NCBI RefSeq assembly: GCF_013200955.2
Contig: NZ_CP053697.2
Span: 1,178,001-1,242,000 of the forward strand
Source of the DNA: Pseudomonas campi
GTDB taxonomy: Bacteria; Pseudomonadota; Gammaproteobacteria; Pseudomonadales; Pseudomonadaceae
DNA: 64,000 bases
Reading direction: 5' to 3'
Below the pieces are notes generated by a model that saw only the letters and a list, made by a program, of their open reading frames with translations, did no database searches and was not told the origin of the DNA. Of the stretch, positions 1-9,505 are shown one piece after another. Positions within the stretch are counted from its first letter, which is position 1. Each line of letters starts with the position of its first letter. The position numbers were made by a program, and so were the translations under genes.

Positions 1-858
1 CTGAACGCAGCAGGGCGCCTGGACGACATGAGTCTGGGTATCGAGTGCCTGCTGTGTGAAGACGAGGCGTTGGCCCGCGACATGGCCCAGCAGCTCGACG
101 AATTGAACAAGGACCGCAAGTCCATCGAGCAGGGCATGCAGCGCGAGGCCTTGGCCCAGCTGAAAGACTTGCCGCTGGCCGACATGCCATTCGGCCTGTG
201 CCTGTTCGAGCCGGATTGGCACCAGGGTGTGATCGGCATCCTCGCCTCGCGCCTGAAGGAGCGTTACCACCGCCCGGCCATCGCCTTCGCCGATGCCTGT
301 GACGGTGTGCTCAAGGGTTCTGCGCGTTCGGTGCCGGGCTTGCATATCCGCGATGCGCTGGACGCGGTGGCGGCCAAGCATCCGGGGCTGATCAGTAAGT
401 TCGGCGGGCATGCCATGGCCGCCGGCCTGTCGCTGCCGCAGGAACACTACGGCGCCTTCGCTGCCGCCTTCGATGCCGAGGTGCGCCGCCAGCTGACGGA
501 AGACGACCTCACCGGGCGTCTGCTGTCGGATGGCCAGCTCGGCGTCGAGGAGTTCCACCTGGAACTGGCCAAGGCCCTGCGTCATGCCGGGCCCTGGGGC
601 CAGCACTTCCCCGAGCCGCTGTTCCACGGCGTGTTCCAGATCGTCCAACAGCGCCTGGTCGGCGACAAGCACCTCAAGCTGGTGCTGAAGACCGAATGCG
701 GCGGCCAGACCCTGGATGGCATCGCCTTCAATATCGACCGCGAGGTCTGGCCCAATCCCAACGTGCGCTGGGTCGAACTGGCCTACAAACTCGACGTCAA
801 CGAGTACCAGGGCCGCGAGAGCGTGCAGTTGATGGTGGCGCATATCGCGCCGCGTTGA
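1..858 (+). CDS. recJ: Single-stranded-DNA 5'-3' exonuclease RecJ, C-terminal part (5' end outside window)
   Basis: The reading frame is open from base 1 and ends at 858, giving the last 285 residues of RecJ, the 5'-3' ssDNA exonuclease of recombination and mismatch repair. The visible part holds the end of the core (LNAAGRLDD), the DHHA1 domain with its FGGHAMAAGLSL signature near residue 130, and the C-terminal OB-fold region. The N-terminal DHH domain with most metal ligands lies upstream of the window. The next gene is convergent, across 156 bases with no clear terminator. In P. aeruginosa recJ marks one end of the same syntenic block. Confidence 0.95.
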   Translation: MNAAGRLDDMSLGIECLLCEDEALARDMAQQLDELNKDRKSIEQGMQREALAQLKDLPLADMPFGLCLFEPDWHQGVIGILASRLKERYHRPAIAFADACDGVLKGSARSVPGLHIRDALDAVAAKHPGLISKFGGHAMAAGLSLPQEHYGAFAAAFDAEVRRQLTEDDLTGRLLSDGQLGVEEFHLELAKALRHAGPWGQHFPEPLFHGVFQIVQQRLVGDKHLKLVLKTECGGQTLDGIAFNIDREVWPNPNVRWVELAYKLDVNEYQGRESVQLMVAHIAPR

Positions 859-1014
859 GCGTCTGTTTAGGGTCTTTGCCAACCGCTGCCAAGGCAGGAT
901 CAATGTTCACTGATCTTTGGGGGCGGCTTGGCGCAGGGGGCGCCGTGCGCACCAGCAACCCCGCACCAATTCCCGATGCGCGCAGCGCACCCACGCAAGA
1001 GCGCAAGCAGGCTC

Positions 1015-2667
1015 TTAGCGCAGCACCAGCATGGCGCTCTTCTGCAGGAACATGGCGCTGTCGGCTTTGGACATCAGTTCGTCCAGCTCTTCGCCATCGC
1101 GCGGGTACAGGGCCACGCCCAGGCTGGCGCTGACCTGCAGCTGGGCGTCGGCCCAGCGCAGCGGCAGGGCGATGGCCCGGCAGATCTGCGCGGTCAGCTG
1201 CTGAATGTCAGCATCGTTGTGCACCCCGTCGAGCAGGATCACAAATTCGTCGCCACCCATGCGCGCCGCCATGTCGGCTTCGCGGATATGGGCGCTGATG
1301 GCCTTGGCCGTGTGGATCAGGATGGCGTCGCCCGCCTGGTGGCCATGGGCATCGTTGATCTGCTTGAAACGATTGAGGTCGATGTAGCACAGCGCCAGGC
1401 ACTCGCCGTTGCGTTTGGCGCTCAGCAGTTTCTGCTTGGCGTAGGGAATGAAGCTGTTGCGGTTGGGCAGCCCGGTGAGGCTGTCGTGGAAAGCCAGGTT
1501 GCGCACTTCTTCTTCGGCCACCTGGCGGCGCTGGATCTCGCGCCGCAGGCGGCGCTGGCTGGCCAGCAATGCCAGCGTGGCCAGCAGGATCAGGCCAGCG
1601 CCAACGCTGATCAGGACGATGATCTTCTGCAGGCGCTCGACCTGTGGGAGCGGCGTGGGGTCGTAGACGAACCCTTCCAGTGCGCGGGTGTCGCTGACCA
1701 TGCCCAGTTCGTGAAAGGCCTCGGCCATACGCTGCCAGCGGCCTGGGTTCATGTGGCCGATTTCGATCAGGTCGGGGAGGATCAGGCCACGCATGGCCTC
1801 GGCCTCGAACTGCAGGTGGGCGCGGGATTTCTTCACCTGATACTGCGCAAGCAGCAGGTCGATGATTTCCTCTGGGTTGTCCATGGCGTAGCGCCAGCCG
1901 CGCAGGGTGGCGCGGCGGAAGGCTTCGACCCGCTCGGGGTTGTCGCGCAGCTCCGCTTCGCTGGTGAACAGGATGTCGCTGTAGAAGTCGATGCCGTAGG
2001 TGTTGGGCGAGATGATCCGGTAGTCGATGCCGCGCTGTTGCAGGTGGTACGGCTCATTGGTCAGGTAGGAATTGAACGCGGCCACCTTGCCCGAGACCAG
2101 GTCTTCGATGTCGTAGCTGCTGGGCTGCAGCTGGATTAGCGCCGGGTCGATGCCTTCGCGGCGGAACATGGCCTGAAAGTCGGCATCGGTCTGCGCGTTC
2201 ATCAGCATCACGTTCTTGCCGATTAGGTCGTGGGCATTCTCGATGCCGGCATCGGCACGGGCCAGCAGCACCGAAGGCGAGTGCTGGAAAATCACTGCCA
2301 GGGCCACCAGCGGCTTGCCCTTGAGGCGCTCGTAGAGCAGCTCGCTATTGGACTCGGCGTACTGTGCGCGGCCGGCCAGCACTTCGTCCACCGGCGTGCG
2401 GCCCGGTGCGCCCTCGTGCAGGCGTACCTCGAAACCTTCTTCGCGGTAATAACCCTGGGCGATGGCAGCGTAGTAGCCGGCAAACTGGAACTGGTGCTTC
2501 CAGCGCAGCTGAAAGTCGATGACCTGCAGAGCCGTGGCGTCGTTGTGGCGGCTCGGCTCGGCGCTGATGGCCAGGCCCGGCAGGCAGAGGACAAGCACGC
2601 ACAGCCCGCGGATGAGGGTTGCTCTTACGGTGGGTCGCGTGGCCTGGCGCGTGGAGAAACCGTTCAT
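1015..2667 (-). CDS. Periplasmic NMT1/THI5-type sensor fused to a GGDEF diguanylate cyclase
   Basis: 550 residues. A signal or anchor segment (about 15-33) is followed by an NMT1/THI5-like substrate-binding domain (about 37-310: FQLRWKHQFQFAGYYAA, later GKNVMLMN), one membrane helix (about 330-352) and a GGDEF domain (about 385-545). The active-site motif is intact (RMGGDEF, near 470) with an RxxD inhibitory site (READ) five residues before it, so an active, product-inhibited c-di-GMP synthase that senses a small periplasmic ligand is likely. The ligand is unknown; such domains often bind pyrimidine-like or thiamine-precursor compounds. The C terminus (FLQKSAMLVLR) departs from the usual AMYxAK ending. 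The ATG at 2667 was chosen because it directly precedes the signal segment. It lies 168 bases downstream of the lapG-like gene on the same strand. Confidence 0.85.
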   Translation of the reverse strand: MNGFSTRQATRPTVRATLIRGLCVLVLCLPGLAISAEPSRHNDATALQVIDFQLRWKHQFQFAGYYAAIAQGYYREEGFEVRLHEGAPGRTPVDEVLAGRAQYAESNSELLYERLKGKPLVALAVIFQHSPSVLLARADAGIENAHDLIGKNVMLMNAQTDADFQAMFRREGIDPALIQLQPSSYDIEDLVSGKVAAFNSYLTNEPYHLQQRGIDYRIISPNTYGIDFYSDILFTSEAELRDNPERVEAFRRATLRGWRYAMDNPEEIIDLLLAQYQVKKSRAHLQFEAEAMRGLILPDLIEIGHMNPGRWQRMAEAFHELGMVSDTRALEGFVYDPTPLPQVERLQKIIVLISVGAGLILLATLALLASQRRLRREIQRRQVAEEEVRNLAFHDSLTGLPNRNSFIPYAKQKLLSAKRNGECLALCYIDLNRFKQINDAHGHQAGDAILIHTAKAISAHIREADMAARMGGDEFVILLDGVHNDADIQQLTAQICRAIALPLRWADAQLQVSASLGVALYPRDGEELDELMSKADSAMFLQKSAMLVLR

Positions 2668-2835
2668 GGGGATTTTCCGTGAAGGCTGGGGTGCTGCCGA
2701 TAGGGTAGCTACCGCACATAAACCTCGCACCGATCATGCCTGCCGTACCGCGTGGGCGCAATTGCCCGCAGCGAGCCTGCCGACAGAACGACCTGTCGAT
2801 GTGCAAGCGTAGCGATGGCTAACCGCGAGGGGTGT

Positions 2836-3513
2836 TCAGCCCTGCGGAGCCTGCACGGGCGAGCCATCGACCAATGCCCGTGCGCTGACATCCTGCCAGC
2901 GCGACAACAGCTGCGGCGACTGTTTCGACTGGCGCTGGGGCGCGCTGCCGAGAAAGATCCCGTGGTTGTTGAAGGCATACACCGGCAGCAGGTCGCGGCG
3001 TTGGCTGGCGGGACGGATCTGCTGTTGCAGGTTGTCGAGAATCAGCGGTTCTGCGCTCGGGCTGGGGTAGTAGGCCAGCACCATATGGGCCTGCTGGCGC
3101 TGCAGAGCCTTGACGAAGGTCAGGCGCAGCTTGGCGCTGGGTACACCCATGCGCACCAGACTGAAGTATTTGGCGATGGCGAAGTCTTCGCAATCACCAC
3201 GTCCGCGGCTGAGGGTTTCCAGAGGTGTTGCCCAGTAGTCGCTTTCGCCCCAGACCTCGGCGTCTTCAGCATGCACGACGCTGCGGTTGATAAAGCGGTT
3301 GACCGTTTCCAGCGTGGCCAATTCATCCGTGTTGCCCGGCTGTTGCAGCAGATTCTGCCAGCTGCTCAGGCGGGTATCGCGCAGCGCTTCGCCGAGGGCC
3401 GTCGGGGCGACATCGGCACTGCTCAGGTTACCGCCCAGGCAAAGCAGCAGGCTGCTGGCGCAGAGCAGTGCACGGCGCAGTGCGTTGGCACAGCGGAAGG
3501 GCTGTTCAGGCAT
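2836..3513 (-). CDS. lapG: LapG-type periplasmic transglutaminase-like cysteine protease
   Basis: 225 residues with a hydrophobic export signal (about 12-33). The catalytic triad of the bacterial transglutaminase-like cysteine proteinase family is visible: Cys108 in RGDCEDFAIAKY, His143 in QAHMVLAYY and Asp160 in LILDN. The His-to-Asp spacing of 17 equals that of P. fluorescens LapG. LapG cleaves the N terminus of giant adhesins such as LapA and releases biofilm when c-di-GMP is low; its inner-membrane partner LapD normally sequesters it. In P. fluorescens, P. putida and P. aeruginosa lapD lies next to lapG. Here the next gene on the strand is an NMT1-GGDEF protein, and no LapD (GGDEF-EAL) or LapA is in the window. 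Confidence 0.85.
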   Translation of the reverse strand: MPEQPFRCANALRRALLCASSLLLCLGGNLSSADVAPTALGEALRDTRLSSWQNLLQQPGNTDELATLETVNRFINRSVVHAEDAEVWGESDYWATPLETLSRGRGDCEDFAIAKYFSLVRMGVPSAKLRLTFVKALQRQQAHMVLAYYPSPSAEPLILDNLQQQIRPASQRRDLLPVYAFNNHGIFLGSAPQRQSKQSPQLLSRWQDVSARALVDGSPVQAPQG

Positions 3514-3804
3514 AGTGACGGGGCGCTTCTGGCTTATTGGCTAGCCGGGATGGCCGCCGTTTATCGTTATGTTTCCATGCTATCGGTAGGGACTCGTCGA
3601 TGCCCAGCCCCTAGCTGTGACTCTGGCCACTTTTTGCACAATTACCGGGCCTACTTTCGACGGATTACCGCTCGGCAATGCGGGCAGCCGCGTTGACGCC
3701 GCACCTGCGCAATATCTCGAAGCACTCTGTCTGCCGCGGTGCGGCCACCGGCGCGGCTAGAATCGGCCGCACCAAGGAACGGCAACATCTCAGAGGAGAA
3801 GCTT
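3514..3804. other. Divergent intergenic region between lapG and the DUF533 gene
   Basis: 291 bases between divergent genes, so it should hold promoters for both. A TAGAAT hexamer at 3758-3763 is a candidate -10 for the DUF533 gene, without a convincing -35. I see no RNA gene or repeat here. Confidence 0.4.
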
Positions 3805-4578
3805 ATGAATACCCGTGGTTTGCTCGATCAACTGTTGAAATCCGGTCAGGACCTGCTGCAGCAGAAGTCCGCTGGTTCCTCCGCTGGCGGCCTGAGTGGC
3901 GGCCTGGGTGATGCGCTGGGTGGCCTGCTCGGCGGTGGCAAAACTGCCGGCAAAGGCGGGCAGGGCGGTGGCGACCTCGGCACCTTGCTCAAGGGCGTCG
4001 GCGGTGGCGCGGCGGCGGCCGGCGCGCTGGCCCTGTTGCTGGGCAACAAGAGCGCGCGCAAGATGGGTGGCCAGGCGCTGACCTACGGCGGCCTGGCGGC
4101 CCTCGGGGTGATCGCCTACAAGGCCTACGGCAACTGGCAGGCCCAGCAACAGCAGGGTGGTGCGCCGCAGCCGCTGCATGAGCCACAGACCGTGGATCGC
4201 CTACCGGCGCCGCAGGTCGAGCAGCATAGCCAGGCCATCCTCAAGGCGCTGGTGGCGGCGGCCAAGGCCGATGGCCATGTCGATGCCAAGGAGCGTCAGC
4301 TGATCGAGGAGCAGATCGGCCAACTGTCGGGTGATCCGCAACTGATGCGCTGGCTGGATGCCGAGCTGAACAAACCGCTCGACCCGGCTGAAGTGGCGCG
4401 TGCCGCCAGCACCCCGGAAATGGCCGCCGAGATGTATATCGCCAGCGTGCTGATGGTCGACGAGGAGCACTTCATGGAGCGCGCCTACCTGGAAGAACTG
4501 GCCCGTCAGCTCAAACTCGATCCGGCGCTCAAGGCCGAGCTGGAAGCCCAGGTACGTCAGGTGGTGGCGGTCAACTGA
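3805..4578 (+). CDS. DUF533 / TerB-like inner membrane protein (YebE type)
   Basis: 257 residues. The N terminus is rich in Gly and Ala (GGLGDALGGLLGGGK) and runs into a hydrophobic stretch (AAAAGALALLLG, then ALTYGGLAALGVIAYKAYG); the C-terminal half (about 140-255) is a helical TerB-like domain with KADGHVDAKERQLIEEQI. This order is typical of DUF533 proteins related to E. coli YebE; no biochemical role is established. The ATG at 3805 has a strong GAGGAGA ribosome site 5 bases upstream, which decides it over the in-frame start at 3739. Confidence 0.8.
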   Translation: MNTRGLLDQLLKSGQDLLQQKSAGSSAGGLSGGLGDALGGLLGGGKTAGKGGQGGGDLGTLLKGVGGGAAAAGALALLLGNKSARKMGGQALTYGGLAALGVIAYKAYGNWQAQQQQGGAPQPLHEPQTVDRLPAPQVEQHSQAILKALVAAAKADGHVDAKERQLIEEQIGQLSGDPQLMRWLDAELNKPLDPAEVARAASTPEMAAEMYIASVLMVDEEHFMERAYLEELARQLKLDPALKAELEAQVRQVVAVN

Positions 4579-4705
4579 TGGGGGCGCCAGCCTCCGATAA
4601 AGGCTGGCGATCTACCCTTGCGCAGGGTGCGCCTGCGCACCCAGTGCCTGTGCGCGGCTGGCGGTGCGCATGGCGCACCTTGCGCGAGCGAGCTTCAAGC
4701 GCTTT

Positions 4706-6457
4706 TTACGGCGTCCAGTCGACCTGGTAATCGGCCAGGTAGGCGTCTACGGCGGCGCCGACCGTGGGATGAATGCGCTGTTCTTCTTCCGGCTTGAGCA
4801 GGCCGAAGCGGCGCAGCTTGTCCTTCACCGGTCCCTTGACCTCGGCAAAGTGGAAATCGATGCCGGCAGTGGCCAACGTCTGGCCCAGCTCGCTGAGCAT
4901 GTCGGCCGAGGTCACGTCGATGCTGGTCACCGGCTCGGCCGCCACCACCAGGCGGCGCACGCGGGTGGAAGACTGCGCCAGGGTCTGCAGCACACTCTGC
5001 TGGAACAGTTCGGCGTTGGCGAAGAACAGCGGAGCGTCCCAGCGCAGCAGCACCAGGCCGGGCACCTGGCGGGCATCGGGGTGGCGGGAAATATCGTGGA
5101 AGCCTCGGACCCCGTCGACCCGGCCGAGCACCGCGTAGTAAGGGCGCCAACCGTCCCAGAGGAATTCGATCACCGCCAGCACCACGGCGATGCAGATGCC
5201 GGGGATGGCGCCGAACACCGCGACGCCAGCGAAGCAGGCCATCGACAGCCAGAACTCCCACTGCTGGATCTTGTAGATACGCTTGAGGTCGGCGAACTCG
5301 AACAGGCCGATGGCGGCGGCGATCACCACCGCCGCCAGGGCGCTGTTGGGCAGGAACTCCATCAGGTTGGGCGCCACCAGCAGCAGGATGGCCACGCAGA
5401 GGGCGCCGACCACCCCGGTGAGCTGAGTCTGCGAGCCGGCGGCTTCGGCCACCGGGGTGCGCGAGGAGCTGCTGCTGATCGGGAAACCCTGGAACAGGCC
5501 GCCGATCAGGTTGGCCGCGCCGAGGCCGATCATTTCCTGATTGGGGTCGACATAGCTGCGCGTGCGCGCGGCATAGGTGCGCGACAGCACGCTGGTGTCG
5601 GCGAAGGCCACCAGCGCGGCCGCCACGCCACCGAGTGCCACGGCCGCCAGGTCGACACCGCTGAGCCAGGGCAAGGCGAAGCTCGGCAGGCCCTGGGGCA
5701 GCTCGCCGAGTACTTTCACGCCCTGGGCACTGAGGTCGAACAGGCCGACGGCGACGGTGGCCAGCACCACGGCAATCAGGATGGTCGGCAGCTGCTTGAA
5801 GCGCTTGCAGGCGAGGATCAGGGCCAGGGTGCCACCGCCGACGGCGAAGCTGTACCAGTTGGCCTCGCCGGCCAGCAGCGCCTGGCCCAGCAGCCAGACT
5901 TCCTGGCCCGGGCCGTCGCCGTCGACGGAGATGCCAAACAGCTTGGGTGCCTGGCTGATCAGCACGGTGAGGGCGATGCCGTTCATGTAGCCGTAGCGGA
6001 TCGGCTTGGACAGCAGCTCGGTGATGAAGCCCAGGCGCAGCAGGCCGGCAACAATGCAGGTCAGGCCGGCGACCACCGCCATCATGCTGGCCAGGATCAC
6101 CGCGCGCATCGGGTCGCCACCGGACAGCGGCAGCACCACGGCGAGAATCAGTGCGGCCAGCGCCGAATCCGGGCCAAGTACCAGGATGCGGCTGGGGCCG
6201 AACAGGGCGTAGGCCAGCAGCGGCACGATGGTCGCGTACAGGCCGTAGATGCCCGGCACGCCGGAGGCTTCGGCATAGGCGATGCCCACCGGCACCAGCA
6301 TGGTGGTCAGCACCAGGCCGGCGGCGATGTCCTTGGGCAGCCAGGCCAGTTGATAGTTTTTCAGCATCAGCAGGCCCGGCAGCCAGCGCAACCAGCCGCT
6401 GGGCGGGGTGACGATGGGCAGGCTGGGGTGTTGTTCTTGCGGCGCTTCGGGGCTCAT
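4706..6457 (-). CDS. SulP-family anion transporter with C-terminal STAS domain
   Basis: 583 residues, the usual SulP length. The membrane core starts around residue 25 with LPGLLMLKNYQLAWLPKDIA, a hallmark of the family, followed by GLVLTTMLVPVGIAYAEASG and about a dozen hydrophobic segments. A cytoplasmic STAS domain occupies about 440-565. SulP proteins move sulfate, bicarbonate or other anions; the substrate cannot be read here. The ATG at 6457 lies 16 bases after the stop of the Ca2+/H+ exchanger on the same strand, so the two are probably co-transcribed, suggesting linked anion and cation handling. Confidence 0.88.
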   Translation of the reverse strand: MSPEAPQEQHPSLPIVTPPSGWLRWLPGLLMLKNYQLAWLPKDIAAGLVLTTMLVPVGIAYAEASGVPGIYGLYATIVPLLAYALFGPSRILVLGPDSALAALILAVVLPLSGGDPMRAVILASMMAVVAGLTCIVAGLLRLGFITELLSKPIRYGYMNGIALTVLISQAPKLFGISVDGDGPGQEVWLLGQALLAGEANWYSFAVGGGTLALILACKRFKQLPTILIAVVLATVAVGLFDLSAQGVKVLGELPQGLPSFALPWLSGVDLAAVALGGVAAALVAFADTSVLSRTYAARTRSYVDPNQEMIGLGAANLIGGLFQGFPISSSSSRTPVAEAAGSQTQLTGVVGALCVAILLLVAPNLMEFLPNSALAAVVIAAAIGLFEFADLKRIYKIQQWEFWLSMACFAGVAVFGAIPGICIAVVLAVIEFLWDGWRPYYAVLGRVDGVRGFHDISRHPDARQVPGLVLLRWDAPLFFANAELFQQSVLQTLAQSSTRVRRLVVAAEPVTSIDVTSADMLSELGQTLATAGIDFHFAEVKGPVKDKLRRFGLLKPEEEQRIHPTVGAAVDAYLADYQVDWTP

Positions 6458-6473
6458 GGGGTGTCCTCGCGAG

Positions 6474-7547
<1,074 letters not shown>

Positions 7548-7677
7548 GCGTGCTTATCTCCAGGTGCAAAGGGGGCTTATCGTGCATGGAGTATTGGCCA
7601 AGCACGGGCAGTTGACCGAGCAATTTGCGTGCGGGTTGCGTCGCGAGCACTTGCCGCGGCACTGCCGGGTGTGCGGA

Positions 7678-9318
7678 TCAGGCCGCCGGTTGCTGTGCCA
7701 TGTGGAATTCCGCGCGGTTCCTGCCGGCATGTTTGGCGCGGTACAGGGCCTGGTCGGCCAGCTCCAGGGCCGCGCCGAGCTCGACATGGTCGAGTGGCCA
7801 GAGTGCGCCACCGATGCTGCAGCCGACCCGCGCCTGCTGGCCGTCCAGGTCCACGGGGGCGGCCAGTGCCTGCAGGGTGCGTTCGGCAATCTGCCGGGCC
7901 TGTTGCTGTGCCTCGTGCTGTGGCACCTGCAGGATCATCAGGAATTCGTCGCCGCCCAGGCGCGCCACCAGGTCGCCGTCACGCAGGCAGGTGCGCAGGC
8001 GCTTGGCCACTTCCTGCAGCAGGAGGTCGCCTGCGGCATGGCCGAACTGGTCATTGACCGGTTTGAACCCGTCCAGATCGAGGTAGAGCAGGGCCAGGCA
8101 ACCCTGGTTGGCCTGGCTGTGGTGCTGCGCATGGGGCAGGTATTTTTCCAGGGCGGCGCGGTTGGGCAGGCCGGTCAGTGGGTCGCTGTGGGCCTTGTCT
8201 TCCATCAGATTGAGAGCGGTCTGTTGGTGGGTCAGGCTTTCCACCAGGTGGCGGATCGATTGGCTGAGCGTGGCGATTTCACTGGGGCTGCGCAGGTCGG
8301 GAATCACCGTGATCTCGCCGGCGCTGAGGCGGTCGGCGGCATGCGCGATCTGCCGCAGCGGGCGGGTGAAGTAACCGGTCAGCAGCCAGCCGATGGCGGC
8401 GAACAGCAGGGCCAGGCCGCTACCCCAGAGCAATATGTTGTGGGTCATGGCGCGGGCCGGCGCATAGGCTTCCGCGAGGGGTTGGCGGGCCAGCACGATC
8501 CAGCCCAGGCCGGGGTAGTCCAGATAGCCCTGGCTGCGGGCGAAACCGGTGAGGTAGGGCTGGCCGTCGGGCCATTGCTGGACCGCCCAGAAGTCGTCGC
8601 GGCTGTCCTTTTTCAAGGCGGGCAGTTGCAGCGTCTGCCCGATCAGCTGCGCTGGGCCGAGCAGCACGCTGTGGTCGCGGCCGAGCACGAGGAATTCGAC
8701 ATTGCGCCGTTCCTGCAGCGGTTCCATCAGCGAGCGGCGCACTTCCTCGGCCCAGCCCCATGACAGGTGGCTGGCCAGCACGCCCACCGGCGCACCGTCG
8801 AGGCCATGGATCGGCAGGCTGATATCGACGAACTTCATCGCCTCGCCGCTGGGGTTGGGCAACAGTTTGGCCAGCAGCACGGCCTCATGCACGTCACCAA
8901 TGAACAGCCCCTTGCTGCCCTCCAGGTACACCGGCCGTTGGGCGATGCTGACGCCTTCGAGGATGCCGTTGCTGGAGGCCAGTACCTGGCCCTGGACATC
9001 GGTGTAGCCGATCCAGGCGATGCTGGGGATTTCCTGCTGCAGGCGGTCGAGCAGGGCGCGGACTTCGCCGATGGCGTCCGGGCTGCGCAGCACCCGTAGG
9101 CTGGCCAGCACTTGCAGGTAGTCGGCGCGGCTGGCCATGTCGCGATCGAGGCGATCAACCATCTGGAACGAGACTTCGGCCAGATCGCGGCCGACTTCTT
9201 CGCGGATGCGCTGGCTGGCGTCCTGGCCGATCAGCGTGCCCAGCAGCCAGCTGAGCGCAGTGACCAGGAGCACGATGAGCAGGGCGAAACGGCTACGCAA
9301 GCTGTGTGGAGGGCGCAT
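7678..9318 (-). CDS. Membrane diguanylate cyclase: Cache-type sensor, HAMP, GGDEF
   Basis: 546 residues. A first membrane helix (about 8-30, RFALLIVLLVTALSWLLGT) and a second (about 290-312) frame a periplasmic double-Cache-like sensor with WIGYTDVQGQVLASSNGIL. A HAMP segment follows (GYFTRPLRQIAHAADRLSAG), then a GGDEF domain from about 385. The catalytic motif ARLGGDEF (about 456) is intact and an RxxD inhibitory site (RDGD) sits five residues before it. Active c-di-GMP synthesis in response to an extracellular ligand is expected. The ATG at 9318 was chosen because the upstream extension lacks family character. It is divergent from the VIT/vWA gene across 187 bases; no functional link is shown. 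Confidence 0.88.
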   Translation of the reverse strand: MRPPHSLRSRFALLIVLLVTALSWLLGTLIGQDASQRIREEVGRDLAEVSFQMVDRLDRDMASRADYLQVLASLRVLRSPDAIGEVRALLDRLQQEIPSIAWIGYTDVQGQVLASSNGILEGVSIAQRPVYLEGSKGLFIGDVHEAVLLAKLLPNPSGEAMKFVDISLPIHGLDGAPVGVLASHLSWGWAEEVRRSLMEPLQERRNVEFLVLGRDHSVLLGPAQLIGQTLQLPALKKDSRDDFWAVQQWPDGQPYLTGFARSQGYLDYPGLGWIVLARQPLAEAYAPARAMTHNILLWGSGLALLFAAIGWLLTGYFTRPLRQIAHAADRLSAGEITVIPDLRSPSEIATLSQSIRHLVESLTHQQTALNLMEDKAHSDPLTGLPNRAALEKYLPHAQHHSQANQGCLALLYLDLDGFKPVNDQFGHAAGDLLLQEVAKRLRTCLRDGDLVARLGGDEFLMILQVPQHEAQQQARQIAERTLQALAAPVDLDGQQARVGCSIGGALWPLDHVELGAALELADQALYRAKHAGRNRAEFHMAQQPAA

Positions 9319-9505
9319 GGTACTTCGGCTCCCAGGCAGAAAAACGGGCCGTGTCGAGGACGCGCCGTTTGATGAGCTGTAGGTGCGGCAGGCGCCACGT
9401 ATAGGGGCGGCTATTTCCACACAATCGCCACGCATCCTGCAAATTTCTCCCATAAACGGCAGCGAACATGTCCCGGTGTTTCCATCAGCCCTGGGGAGTT
9501 TCGCC

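Noticed and set aside
868..883. TAGGGTCTTTGCC after recJ as a family B end
   Set aside because: Only about 8 bases match the family end and no partner end or inner hairpin follows before the next gene.
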